This document shows positions 37,615 to 46,310 of a stretch of 64,000 bases of DNA, piece by piece. The translations under genes and the position numbers were made by a program. The number at the start of each line of letters is the position of its first letter. Position 1 is the first letter of the stretch. Location of the stretch: NCBI GenBank assembly GCA_016791445.1, contig JAEUMP010000012.1, positions 100,949-164,948 on the forward strand. Direction: 5' to 3'. The notes below the pieces were generated by a model. That model saw nothing but the letters and a program-made list of their open reading frames with translations. It searched no databases and was not told the origin of the DNA. The DNA is from Hyphomonadaceae bacterium. GTDB lineage: Bacteria; Pseudomonadota; Alphaproteobacteria; Caulobacterales; Aquidulcibacteraceae.

Positions 37615-38309
37615 GCCGCGCGCCACGCCGCCCAGCCCTTCGCCCGAAGATCGCACGCCGGGCAGACGCCGCAACCATATCCCCAGTCGTGACGATGCGT
37701 GCGGTCGCCTTCGTAGCAGGTGTGGGAGTGCTCCACGATGAGATCCACGAGCGCGTCGCCGCCGAGTTCATGCGCGAGCGCCCATGTCTGCGCCTTGGTC
37801 AGCTTCATCAGCGGCGTGTCCACCGTCAGCGTGGTCTCGAGGCCGAGTTGCAGCGCGCGTTCCATCGCGTCCAGCGTGTCGCGCCGGCAATCCGGATATC
37901 CGGAGAAGTCCGTCTCGCACATCCCGCCGACCAGCGCGCCCAGCCCCCGCCGGTAGGCCAGCGCCGCCGCATAGGTGAGGAAGACGAGGTTGCGGCCCGG
38001 CACGAAGGTGCTGGGGAGCCCGTTCGCCTGCATCTCGATCGCCCGGTCCGCCGTCAGCGCGCTCTCGGCCAGCGCCCCGAAGGAGGCGATGTCGATGACC
38101 TCGTCGGCGCCCAGCTTTTCGGCCCATTTTGGGTCATGACGGCGCAACGCCTCGAGCAGGCGGGGCCGCTGGTCGAGTTCCACGGCGTGGCGCTGGCCAT
38201 AGGCGAACCCGACGGTCTCCACCCGGTCATAGCGGGAGAGCGCCCAGGCGAGGCAGGTGGTGGAGTCCTGGCCGGCGGAGAAGAGGACGAGGGCGGACGC
38301 GGGAGACAT
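37611..38309 (-). CDS. queC: 7-cyano-7-deazaguanine synthase QueC
   Basis: 232 residues. The PP-loop [11 protein letters not shown] (10-20) binds ATP. Four cysteines form the zinc site: Cys198, Cys213, Cys216 and Cys219 ([17 protein letters not shown]). It converts the carboxyl of the deazaguanine made by QueE into a nitrile (preQ0). The start at 38309 is the ATG just before the PP-loop; a longer frame to 38378 adds a low-complexity leader. It forms a two-gene unit with queE. Confidence 0.95.
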   Translation of the reverse strand: MSPASALVLFSAGQDSTTCLAWALSRYDRVETVGFAYGQRHAVELDQRPRLLEALRRHDPKWAEKLGADEVIDIASFGALAESALTADRAIEMQANGLPSTFVPGRNLVFLTYAAALAYRRGLGALVGGMCETDFSGYPDCRRDTLDAMERALQLGLETTLTVDTPLMKLTKAQTWALAHELGGDALVDLIVEHSHTCYEGDRTHRHDWGYGCGVCPACDLRAKGWAAWRAA

Positions 38310-38641
38310 CGCCGCCTTATAGGCGCGCCGCGCCCGGACGGCATCCCTGCCCGAAACCGGGTCGCCGCCCTGCGCCATGACGGGGCATCACTTTCCCCAA
38401 ATCCGCTTTCCCAAGGGGCAGACGGCACAAAAATGCTGTGTCCTGTGCGCCTCAACGTGGCGGGATCGCTCCCTTCCGCAGCGTCATACTATTGACAGTC
38501 AAGCCCTGCGAACCGTGAAGTGCGGGCAACGTGGACGCGGTGCGCCCGGATTCGGTCCGGTCATACATCGTGAACCGCACCAGGCGTATTCGCGCCGTAT
38601 CGCTCGCAATGTCGGCGAATCCGTAGGGGAGGAAGTTAGGC
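38310..38641. other. Non-coding region upstream of the TonB receptor
   Basis: These 332 bases separate divergent queC and the TonB receptor. No gene is visible. TTGACA at 38492-38497 could be a -35 element, but no good -10 is at the right distance. A strong ribosome site, GGGGAGGAAG, lies just before the receptor ATG. Confidence 0.5.
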
Positions 38642-41467
38642 ATGACAGTCAAGAACCGCTCGACGTTTGCGTTTTTCACGGGGGTGTCGCTTGCGGCCCT
38701 CGGCGCAGCGACGCCTGCGCTGGCGCAGCAGCAGGAACAGGGCCGCGTGACGGACGAAATCGTCGTCACGGCTGAAAAGCGCGAAGCATCGATCCAGGAC
38801 GTTCCGATCGCCATCTCGGCGTTCGACGAAAGCCGCCTTGAGCGCCTGCAGCTCAACGACGCGCAGGATCTCCAGCTGGCGATCCCGAACTTCCAGTTCT
38901 CGAAACAGAACTTCTCCGGCTCGAACGTCGCCATCCGCGGCGTCGGCACGAAGCTCGTCGCCACCTCGGGCGACGCGGCGGTCGGCATCCACATCAACGG
39001 CGCGCCGGTCGGCAACTCGCCGATCTTCGAAGGCGAGTTCTTCGACGTGCAGCGCGTGGAAATCCTGCGCGGTCCGCAAGGCACGCTGTACGGTCGCAAC
39101 TCCTCCTCCGGCGTTCTGAACATCATCACCGCCAAGGCCGTCCCGGAAGAATTCTCGGGCCGCATCGAAGGAACCTACGGCAACTACAACACCTACAAGT
39201 CGAACGGCTACGTCAACATCCCGATTGGCGATACCTTCGCCGCGCGGTTCGCCGGCTTCTACACGAAGCGTGACGGCTTTTCCGAGGATATAATCAGCGG
39301 CAACGACGTCGATGGTCGCGACATGTACGCCATCCGCGGATCGCTGTTCGCGCAGCTCGCGGATAACGTCGACGCCAGCCTGATGGTTCAGTACTTCAAG
39401 GAAGACTCGAACCGTTCGCGTATCGGCAAGCAGCTCTGCACGCGCGACAACCGTCCTTGGCCGTTCAGCCAGGGCTGCCTCAACACCGGCCTCGGCTTCG
39501 ACGCGCTCAACGGCTCGGCGTCGCTGGGCGGCCTCGGCGCCCTCATCTTCCCGGGCTTCGACCCGGACGGCGCCGGACCGCTGCAGCCGACGCTGTGGAT
39601 CGACAACCCGGCGCTTGCCGGCAACAACCCGGACGATCTCCGCAAGGTCGCGCTGACTTATCAGCCGAAGCACGAATTCGAAGACTTCTTCACGAGCTTC
39701 GAGTTCAACTGGGATTTCGGCCCGGTGAAGTTCACCTCGCTGACGTCGTTCGCTTCCAATTCCGTACATTCGGAAGTCGATTACAACCAGTCTTTCGGCG
39801 GACAGGCGCTGCGCCCGACCATCTTCAACCCGACAGGTCCGTTCACCGGCATCCGCACCGGAACGCAGACATATCTGTCCACATTCGACGTGTCGGCGAT
39901 CGGCACGGAGTCGATCACGCAAGAGTTCCGACTGACGTCCGATCTCGACGGCTGGTTCAACTACACGATCGGCTACATCAACATCGACACCAAGGCGACC
40001 GACAGCACCTACCAGGTCGTGTCGAACTCCCTCGAAGCGATCGCGCTGGGCCTCGGCATTCCGGCGTCGTTCGAGCAGAGCTATTACGACAGCTTCACGG
40101 GGCTCTATAAGCTCGACGCCTCCGCGATCTTCGGCGAAGTCTATATCCGTCCGACGGACGACCTGAGCCTGACGATCGGCCTGCGCCGCACGTCCGACGA
40201 CAAGCTCGTTGCCGACCGCAATACGTTGCTGCAGCCTGTGCCGCGTTCGAGCGTTCCGCTTGACGTCCGGACGGCGTCTTTCGAAGAAACAACGGGTCGT
40301 GCGACCCTCGCCTACAGCTCGCAGCTGCCGTTCACCGACGAAACGAATTGGTACGCGTCCTACGCTCGCGGCTACAAGGGCGGCGGCATCAATCCTCCGT
40401 TCGATGCGGCGCTCTTCACGGGCGTCGCGCGGACCTTCGATCCGGAGTTCGTGAACTCGTACGAAGTTGGTGTGAAGAACGTCCTCGGCGACGGTCGGAT
40501 GACGGCCAACATCGCGGGCTTCTACTACGACTACGAGGGCTACCAGATCACGCGGATCGTCAACCGCACCTCGGTCAACGCCAACCTCGACGCCACCATC
40601 AAGGGCCTCGAAGCGGAATTCACCTGGGAACCGGTCAACGGCCTCGTGTTCGACCTGAACCTCGGCTGGCTGCAGTCCGAAATCACCGACTCGCTCGGCG
40701 GTCTCGTCGATCCGATCAACGTCACCAACAACAACCCGAACTACACAGGTGTGCAAGACGCGCTCCGCTGGACGCGTCAGATGGTGTACGACTCGGGCGG
40801 CAACTTCCTCGGCACCTTCGGCACCGGCGGTTCGCTCGCGAGCGTTCCGGCGGGCGCCACGGTCCGTCAGGTCACGGTCGCCGACCTCGCCGGCGCCAAC
40901 GGCGGTCTCGCTCAGGCGGCGGCCGGCGCCATCGTCTCGACGCCCGGTCTCGCCACCATCTCCACGGCGGCGCGCTGCATCGTTTCGAACACGGCGATCA
41001 CGGCGATCTCGGGCATCAACCCGGCGCTGCTGCCCTTCGCGTGCCAACTCGGCCGCGGCTTCGGCGGCGACCCGCTCTCCGGTTCGGACGGCATCAAGCG
41101 TCGCCTCGAAGGCAACAGCCTTCCGAACACGCCGGAGTGGACCGTTTCGTTCGGCGCCCAGTACACGCTGCCGCTCGGCGCTTCGTGGACGGCGACCGCG
41201 CGCGGCGACTTCTACTACCAGGCCGACAGCTTCTCGCGGATCTTCAACGCCGCGAACGATCAGCTGGACAGCTACACGCAGGTGAACGCGTCGCTGCGGT
41301 TCGAAAACAAGGATGCGGGCCTCTACGCCAACCTCTTTGTGAAGAACATCGCGGATGACGACGTCATCACCGACCTCTACCTGACCGACCAGTCGTCGGG
41401 CCTCTTCACCAACGCCTTCCTGCTTGAGCCGCGCACGTTCGGCATCACGCTGGGCAAGCGCTGGTAA
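38642..41467 (+). CDS. TonB-dependent outer-membrane receptor
   Basis: 941 residues. Signal peptide (FFTGVSLAALGAATPALAQ), TonB box DEIVVTAEKR at about 38-47, plug domain (VPIAISAFD, VAIRGVGTK, VEILRGPQGTLYGRNSSSGVLN) and a 22-strand barrel ending in TFGITLGKRW with a terminal aromatic. It takes up a scarce nutrient using energy from TonB-ExbB-ExbD; the substrate (iron complex, sugar or other) is not evident. Codon use is strongly biased, which suggests high expression. A strong ribosome site precedes it and an intrinsic terminator follows. A Gly/Thr/Ala-rich insert at about 715-790 may be an extracellular loop. Confidence 0.93.
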   Translation: MTVKNRSTFAFFTGVSLAALGAATPALAQQQEQGRVTDEIVVTAEKREASIQDVPIAISAFDESRLERLQLNDAQDLQLAIPNFQFSKQNFSGSNVAIRGVGTKLVATSGDAAVGIHINGAPVGNSPIFEGEFFDVQRVEILRGPQGTLYGRNSSSGVLNIITAKAVPEEFSGRIEGTYGNYNTYKSNGYVNIPIGDTFAARFAGFYTKRDGFSEDIISGNDVDGRDMYAIRGSLFAQLADNVDASLMVQYFKEDSNRSRIGKQLCTRDNRPWPFSQGCLNTGLGFDALNGSASLGGLGALIFPGFDPDGAGPLQPTLWIDNPALAGNNPDDLRKVALTYQPKHEFEDFFTSFEFNWDFGPVKFTSLTSFASNSVHSEVDYNQSFGGQALRPTIFNPTGPFTGIRTGTQTYLSTFDVSAIGTESITQEFRLTSDLDGWFNYTIGYINIDTKATDSTYQVVSNSLEAIALGLGIPASFEQSYYDSFTGLYKLDASAIFGEVYIRPTDDLSLTIGLRRTSDDKLVADRNTLLQPVPRSSVPLDVRTASFEETTGRATLAYSSQLPFTDETNWYASYARGYKGGGINPPFDAALFTGVARTFDPEFVNSYEVGVKNVLGDGRMTANIAGFYYDYEGYQITRIVNRTSVNANLDATIKGLEAEFTWEPVNGLVFDLNLGWLQSEITDSLGGLVDPINVTNNNPNYTGVQDALRWTRQMVYDSGGNFLGTFGTGGSLASVPAGATVRQVTVADLAGANGGLAQAAAGAIVSTPGLATISTAARCIVSNTAITAISGINPALLPFACQLGRGFGGDPLSGSDGIKRRLEGNSLPNTPEWTVSFGAQYTLPLGASWTATARGDFYYQADSFSRIFNAANDQLDSYTQVNASLRFENKDAGLYANLFVKNIADDDVITDLYLTDQSSGLFTNAFLLEPRTFGITLGKRW

Positions 41468-41492
41468 GACCAGGTCAGAACCGAAACTGCGG

Positions 41493-41525
41493 GAGGGGAG
41501 CCGAAAGGCTCCCCTCTTTGCTTTT
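41493..41525 (+). terminator. Rho-independent terminator after the TonB receptor
   Basis: A perfect ten-base stem GAGGGGAGCC / GGCTCCCCTC with a GAAA loop (41493-41516) is followed by TTTGCTTTT. It lies 26 bases after the receptor stop. Confidence 0.85.
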
Positions 41526-41554
41526 GGGGGTCGGAGCGGCGACCTGCTCCAGCG

Positions 41555-42571
41555 TCAGCCCAGCGCCTGCGAGAAGTCGCACACGCTTGCTGCGCCATCC
41601 TCGGCGCCGATGGCGAGATGTTTCCCGTCCGCCGACCACGCCAGCACGGTGATGCGCGCACCGCCGGGCGCCTGCACCAGCAGCGGCTTCCCGCCGCCGA
41701 GCGGCATCAGCGCCACCTCCCCGTCCTGGCCGCCGGCGACGAGCACCGCGCGGTTCGGATGGCACGCGATCGCCGTGCACGGACTGCCGAGGTCGCCGGC
41801 GACGGTCGCGTTTTGCCCGATGGGCCCTGTCGCGCTCTGGAACGGCCACAGCACCACTTCCGTCGCGCCTGCCGTCGCGAGCCAGCGCTTGTCGAAGGAG
41901 AACGAGACGTCGCGGATCTTGGCGGGATAGCCCGCCATGCGGAAATGCTGGCCGTCCTGCAGCCGCCAGCCGTGGAGCGCCTGTTCCTGCATGGTGGTGA
42001 CGATGAACTTCGCATCGTGCGTCCAAACCACCGAAAGATGCGCGCCCTTCCACGTCAGCGTCTTGCGTCGGCTTTCGGGCGACGCCGCCCATGAAAGGGT
42101 GACGCCGTTGTAGTGCGCGGCGGCGATACGGCGGCCGTTGGGTTCAAACGAAAGCCCGGTCACCGTCGCCTCGTGGCCGAAGCGATGCTTCTCGGCGCCA
42201 TCGGCGCCGAGGATCGCGACCTCCTTGCCGAGCGACACCGCGATCAGCTTCGCCGTGCGGCTCGCCGCGACCGTCTCGATCCACGCGCCATCGAACGTCG
42301 CGAGCGTCTTGGCCGCGCCATCGGCGCCGACCGAAACGACACGCCCGTCATCGCCAACGGTGACGAGATCGTCGCCAAGCCCTGCGCACGCGGCGAGCAA
42401 CGCACCCTCGTGAACGCCCTCGCGCTTCCACACTTCACGCTCAAGCGAATGCCCGGCGACGACGCCGTCCCCCGCCGCAAACACGGCGACATCGCCAAGC
42501 CAATGCGCAGCGACGATGGTTTCACTGAAATCGAACGAACGGCCGATGGCGTCGACGAGAGGTGTCACCAT
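41555..42571 (-). CDS. WD40-repeat protein next to a CobW-type GTPase
   Basis: 338 residues built of WD40-like blades: repeated patterns such as VTGLSFEPNGRRIAAAHYNG, VSFSFDKRWLATAGATEVVLWPF and VLAWSADGKHLAIGAEDGAA. It would fold as a seven-blade propeller. No signal peptide is present, so it is cytoplasmic. It sits 33 bases downstream of the CobW-type gene in the same direction. WD40 proteins beside CobW GTPases recur in alphaproteobacteria as I recall; a role in metal transfer or in binding the GTPase is inferred. A hairpin lies in the gap. Confidence 0.85.
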   Translation of the reverse strand: MVTPLVDAIGRSFDFSETIVAAHWLGDVAVFAAGDGVVAGHSLEREVWKREGVHEGALLAACAGLGDDLVTVGDDGRVVSVGADGAAKTLATFDGAWIETVAASRTAKLIAVSLGKEVAILGADGAEKHRFGHEATVTGLSFEPNGRRIAAAHYNGVTLSWAASPESRRKTLTWKGAHLSVVWTHDAKFIVTTMQEQALHGWRLQDGQHFRMAGYPAKIRDVSFSFDKRWLATAGATEVVLWPFQSATGPIGQNATVAGDLGSPCTAIACHPNRAVLVAGGQDGEVALMPLGGGKPLLVQAPGGARITVLAWSADGKHLAIGAEDGAASVCDFSQALG

Positions 42572-42578
42572 CGCCCTA

Positions 42579-42600
42579 CTCCCCCTCGCGGGGGAGAAGG
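42579..42600. repeat. Solo hairpin of a palindromic repeat family
   Basis: CTCCCC-CTCGCG-GGGGAG followed by AAGG has the same sequence as one half of the element at 53005-53155. It lies between the CobW-type and WD40 genes and may attenuate transcription or be a decayed repeat copy. Confidence 0.6.
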
Positions 42601-42604
42601 GAAA

Positions 42605-43687
42605 TCAAGCGGCGACGCATGATGCGAAATCCTGCTCCAGCGCCTTCGCATCGAGATTGCGCCCGATGAACACCAACCGGCTCGTACGTTTTTCATCGGC
42701 GCGCCACGGCTTCTGGTGATCCCCGTCGGCCATCATGTGCACGGCCTGCACGACATAGCGGCGGTCTTCGTCCTTGAAGGCGAGAATCCCTTTGGAACGC
42801 AGGATGTCTGCGCCCTGCTCGGCCAACAAAGTCTGATACCAGGCGAAGAATTTGCGGTCGTCGAGCGGCTTGTCGCTGGAAAGCGAAACGCTCGTCACCG
42901 TCACATCATGCACCGAACTCGGCGCGGCGTGCTCGTGGTGATGATGGTGATCGTGCGCATGATCGTGGTGGTGATGATCGTGACCATGGTCATGATCGTG
43001 ATCGCAGTGCTCGTCATGCACATGGCCCGGTTCGCCGTGCGCTGGATTGAGGAAATCCGGCTCGATGGAAATCGCGCGCTCCAGATCGAAGGCGCCGAGG
43101 CCGAGCACCTTGTCCAGCGGAACGCTGCAGCGCTCGGTGCGCACGAGCTTCGCGTAAGGGTTGATGTGGCGGATCGTAGCTTCCACGTCCGCAAGCTCGG
43201 CGGGTGAAACGAGGTCGGTCTTGTTGACCAGCACCACGTCGGCGAAGGCGATCTGCTCTTCCGCCTCCTTCGAATCCTTCAGGCGCAGCGGCAGGTGCTT
43301 GGCGTCGACGACCGTCACCACCGCATCGAGCGAGGACTTCGCCTTCACGTCCTCGTCCACGAAGAAAGTCTGCGCCACGGGCGCGGGATCGGCGAGGCCC
43401 GTCGTCTCCACGATGATCGCGTCGAAGCGACCCTTGCGTTTCATGAGACCCGAAATGATGCGGATGAGATCGCCGCGCACGGTGCAACAGATGCAGCCGT
43501 TGTTCATCTCGAAGACTTCTTCGTCGGCGCCGACGACGAGGTCGTTGTCGATGCCGATCTCGCCGAACTCATTGACGATGACCGCGTACTTCTTCCCGTG
43601 CGGCTCGGAGAGGATGCGGTTGAGGAGGGTCGTCTTGCCGGCGCCGAGATAGCCGGTGAGGACGGTGACGGGGATGGGGGTGCTCAT
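42605..43687 (-). CDS. CobW/YjiA-family GTPase with a His-rich metal-binding stretch
   Basis: 360 residues. Walker A GYLGAGKTT (12-20), the G3-region ETTGLADP, VNKTDL, and the zinc-binding CxCC motif Cys65-Ile-Cys67-Cys68 (NNGCICCTV) define the COG0523 family of metallochaperones. A His/Asp-rich stretch at about 225-262 (HDHDHGHDHHHHDHAHDHH) could store or deliver zinc or another metal. The C-terminal CobW domain is complete. The start at 43687 was chosen over 43723 because the G-domain begins soon after it. It likely feeds zinc to client enzymes under limitation; no Zur box was seen upstream. Confidence 0.92.
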   Translation of the reverse strand: MSTPIPVTVLTGYLGAGKTTLLNRILSEPHGKKYAVIVNEFGEIGIDNDLVVGADEEVFEMNNGCICCTVRGDLIRIISGLMKRKGRFDAIIVETTGLADPAPVAQTFFVDEDVKAKSSLDAVVTVVDAKHLPLRLKDSKEAEEQIAFADVVLVNKTDLVSPAELADVEATIRHINPYAKLVRTERCSVPLDKVLGLGAFDLERAISIEPDFLNPAHGEPGHVHDEHCDHDHDHGHDHHHHDHAHDHHHHHEHAAPSSVHDVTVTSVSLSSDKPLDDRKFFAWYQTLLAEQGADILRSKGILAFKDEDRRYVVQAVHMMADGDHQKPWRADEKRTSRLVFIGRNLDAKALEQDFASCVAA

Positions 43688-44019
43688 CCGCGCGATATAG
43701 GGATTGCAGGGCGGCCTTGTCACCGGGGCCCCTCTCCCGCGCGTGAGAGGGAGAGGGAAAGATCGCGGCAGCGATCAGGGTGAGGGCGCGGTGGTGCAGA
43801 GGGGGCCTCATCCGGAGAGACCGGGCCCGCACCCTGACCTTTGCTTCGCTCAGGTCGGTCCCTCGCCCGCTCAGGCGCGGGAGAGGGGGTACTGCGGCGC
43901 CCTTGCGACACCCGGCGCCTCCGCATGCGTCCTGTGCGCAACGCAGCATTGTCCCGCCCGCCGACTCTGTTACTGACCGTCCGGACACGGACCATCAAGC
44001 GGCGCGGAGGCCCCACATC
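43688..44019. other. Non-coding region between cobW-type gene and prs
   Basis: These 332 bases lie between divergent genes. Half is taken up by the palindromic element at 43728-43889. The promoters must lie in what remains. No other gene or RNA is visible. Confidence 0.5.
43728..43889. repeat. Long imperfect palindromic intergenic element
   Basis: The left arm (about 43728-43789) and right arm (about 43829-43889) are imperfect reverse complements of roughly 60 bases. The ends match best: CCCCTCTCCCGCGC against its complement, and CAGGGTGAGGGCG against CGCACCCTGA. The centre is unpaired. The form is typical of a dispersed intergenic palindrome. Confidence 0.7.
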
Positions 44020-44958
44020 ATGAAACTCATGTGCGGGAATGCGAACCAGCCGTTGGCGGCGGCCATCTGCAACTACCTCGACGCCCCGCTGACCAAGGCG
44101 GACGTGAAGCGCTTCAAGGACGGGGAAATCTTCGCCGTCATCGAGGAGAATGTCCGCGGCCAGGACGTGTTCGTCATCCAGTCGACCTCGGCGCCCGCCA
44201 ACGACAATCTGATGGAACTGCTGATCTGCATGGATGCGCTGACCCGCGCCTCCGCCAAGCGGATCACGGCGGTGCTCCCCTATTTCGGCTATGCCCGGCA
44301 GGACCGGAAGGTCGGCGGCCGCACGCCGATCTCGGCCAAGCTCGTCGCCAATCTCATCACCACCGCGGGCGCGGACCGCGTGCTCTCCATGGAGCTGCAC
44401 GCCGGCCAGATCCAGGGCTTTTTCGACATCCCCACCGACAACCTCTTCTGCACGCCGGTGATGGAGAAGGACATCCGCGAGACCTTCGGATCGAGCGCGA
44501 AGGAACTGATGATCGTCTCGCCCGACGTGGGCGGCGTGGTGCGAGCGCGCGCGCTCGCGAACCGCTTCGGCGCCGACCTCGCCATCGTCGACAAGCGCCG
44601 CGAGCGCGCGGGCGAAAGCGAGGTGATGAACATCATCGGCGACGTGAAGGGACGCCGCTGCATCCTCTTCGACGACATCGTCGACAGCGCGGGCACGCTC
44701 TGCAACGCCGCCGTCGCGCTGAAGGAGCACGGCGCGGTGAGCGTGGCTGCCTACGTGGCGCACGGCGTGCTGTCGAATGGCGCCGCCACGCGGGTGGACA
44801 AATCCGAACTCGACGAACTCGTGGTGACGGATTCCATTCTGCACTCCGAAGCCGTGCAGAAGGCCAAGAAGATCCGCTCCATCTCCGTCGCCCCGCTGAT
44901 GGGCGAAGCGATCCGCCGCATCGCGAACGAAGAGAGCGTGTCGAAACTGTTCGACTAG
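44020..44958 (+). CDS. prs: Ribose-phosphate pyrophosphokinase
   Basis: 312 residues, the standard length. Conserved parts are [28 protein letters not shown] (ATP binding), [17 protein letters not shown] (catalytic His region), VDKRRER and the PRPP loop [13 protein letters not shown]. It makes PRPP from ribose 5-phosphate and ATP for purine, pyrimidine, His, Trp and NAD synthesis. The ATG at 44020 has GCGGAGG ten bases upstream. In many alphaproteobacteria it lies close to rplY-pth-ychF; here about 7.4 kb of other genes intervene. Confidence 0.96.
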   Translation: MKLMCGNANQPLAAAICNYLDAPLTKADVKRFKDGEIFAVIEENVRGQDVFVIQSTSAPANDNLMELLICMDALTRASAKRITAVLPYFGYARQDRKVGGRTPISAKLVANLITTAGADRVLSMELHAGQIQGFFDIPTDNLFCTPVMEKDIRETFGSSAKELMIVSPDVGGVVRARALANRFGADLAIVDKRRERAGESEVMNIIGDVKGRRCILFDDIVDSAGTLCNAAVALKEHGAVSVAAYVAHGVLSNGAATRVDKSELDELVVTDSILHSEAVQKAKKIRSISVAPLMGEAIRRIANEESVSKLFD

Positions 44959-44961
44959 CGC

Positions 44962-46239
44962 CTACTCGATCACGTCCTCGCGCACCGTGCGGCCGCAGCG
45001 CCAGAGGTGGAAGGCCGCGAGCGCCTGCGGGATCAGCAGCGCCGCGAGGCCCCAGCGCAGCGACTGCGCGCCGAACGTCGGCGCGAGCGCGTCGCTCACC
45101 ATGCCCACGATGAGCGGCCCGAGTCCGAGGCCCACCAGCGTCGCCGTGATCGACTGCATCGCCGCCGCACGGGCGCGCGCGTCGGCGGGCGTCATGCGCT
45201 GCAGGAGCGCGTAGCCGGGCGCGAGCGTCAGCGAGCGCAGGAACGCTTCGCTCGGCGAGGTGAACAGCACGATCAGCACGACAGGCGCAAAGGCGCCCAC
45301 AAGCCCGAACGGGAGCACGCAAACCAGCGCGATCGCCGGCATCCACGCCAGCCAGCGCGCATCCTTCTTCGCCAGCACATCGCCCCAGCGACCGCCGAGC
45401 CAGGTGGCGATCAGCGCCGTCGCCGCGCCGAGAGTCGCAAACACCGCCCCCGCCTGCCCCGGCGTCCAGCCGAAATAGCGCGCGACGAACACGATCCCCC
45501 ACGCGAGCCCGCCGTAGGACGCGACGGAGCCCCACGCGCCCGCGAGCATGAGGTTACGGAATGCGGGCTTTTTCAGCAGCGCGCGAAAACCCGCTTCACC
45601 AGTCTGGCCTTCCACGTGCGCGACGACACGGCGCTTCGGTTCGGGCAGCGTGAACAGCACCAGCAACGCCACCACCGCGCTGACGCCGCCCATGATCATG
45701 AACGTCACGCGCCAGCCGTAGGCGTCCGCGAGCGGGCCGCCGATGAATCCCGCCGCCGCGAGGCCAAGCGGCACGCCCATCGCATAGACGCCGAGCGCGC
45801 CGCCGCGCCGCTCCGCAGGCACATAGTCGGCGATCAGCGATTGCGCGCACGGATTGCAGCCGGCTTCCGCCACGCTCATGCTCATGCGCGCCGCCGCGAG
45901 CTGCATGAAATTGCCGGCGAAGCCCGCAGCGCCCGTCAGCACGCTCCATCCCGCGGCGCACGCCGCGAGTATCCGTACGCGATGCCAGCGATCCGCCATC
46001 CACGCGATCGGCAGCGCGGCGAGGGAATAGAGCACCGCAAAGAGCGGGCCCGTCAGCAGGCCGAGTTGCGTGTCGCTCAGGCCCAGTTCGATCTTGATCG
46101 GCTCGGCGACGATCGCGAGGAGCTGTCGGTCCAGCAAATTCAGCGACCAGGCCGCCGTCAGCACGACGATGCAGTACATGGCGCGCGCACGCGACATCTC
46201 CGCCGCCGGCGCCGTTCCCGCCGCGTCCGCTGCCGTCAT
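44962..46239 (-). CDS. MFS transporter, spinster-like
   Basis: 425 residues with twelve predicted membrane helices. NLLDRQLLAIVAEPIK in the first helix, GLLTGPLFAVLYSLAALPIAW and the loop motif ADRWHRVRIL are typical of the spinster/hexuronate-like MFS branch. The second half has a similar signature (GGRWGDVLAKKD). Substrates in this branch range from sugars and organic acids to lipids, so none is assigned. It converges with prs, three bases apart. It is followed upstream by the S9 peptidase gene in the same direction. Confidence 0.88.
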   Translation of the reverse strand: MTAADAAGTAPAAEMSRARAMYCIVVLTAAWSLNLLDRQLLAIVAEPIKIELGLSDTQLGLLTGPLFAVLYSLAALPIAWMADRWHRVRILAACAAGWSVLTGAAGFAGNFMQLAAARMSMSVAEAGCNPCAQSLIADYVPAERRGGALGVYAMGVPLGLAAAGFIGGPLADAYGWRVTFMIMGGVSAVVALLVLFTLPEPKRRVVAHVEGQTGEAGFRALLKKPAFRNLMLAGAWGSVASYGGLAWGIVFVARYFGWTPGQAGAVFATLGAATALIATWLGGRWGDVLAKKDARWLAWMPAIALVCVLPFGLVGAFAPVVLIVLFTSPSEAFLRSLTLAPGYALLQRMTPADARARAAAMQSITATLVGLGLGPLIVGMVSDALAPTFGAQSLRWGLAALLIPQALAAFHLWRCGRTVREDVIE

Positions 46240-46310
46240 GCCTTCGCTCCCCGTTATGTCGTTTCAGGAAGCCTCGCGCCTTGACGCCACGGGATGCAAG
46301 AGGGCGCGCG

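Noticed and set aside
38492-38497. TTGACA as the -35 of the TonB receptor promoter
   Set aside because: No acceptable -10 lies 16-18 bases downstream, so it was not listed as a promoter.
38636-41047. 803-codon minus-strand frame opposite the TonB receptor
   Set aside because: The plus frame has a signal peptide, TonB box, plug and barrel. The minus frame is Arg/Val-rich and has no motif.
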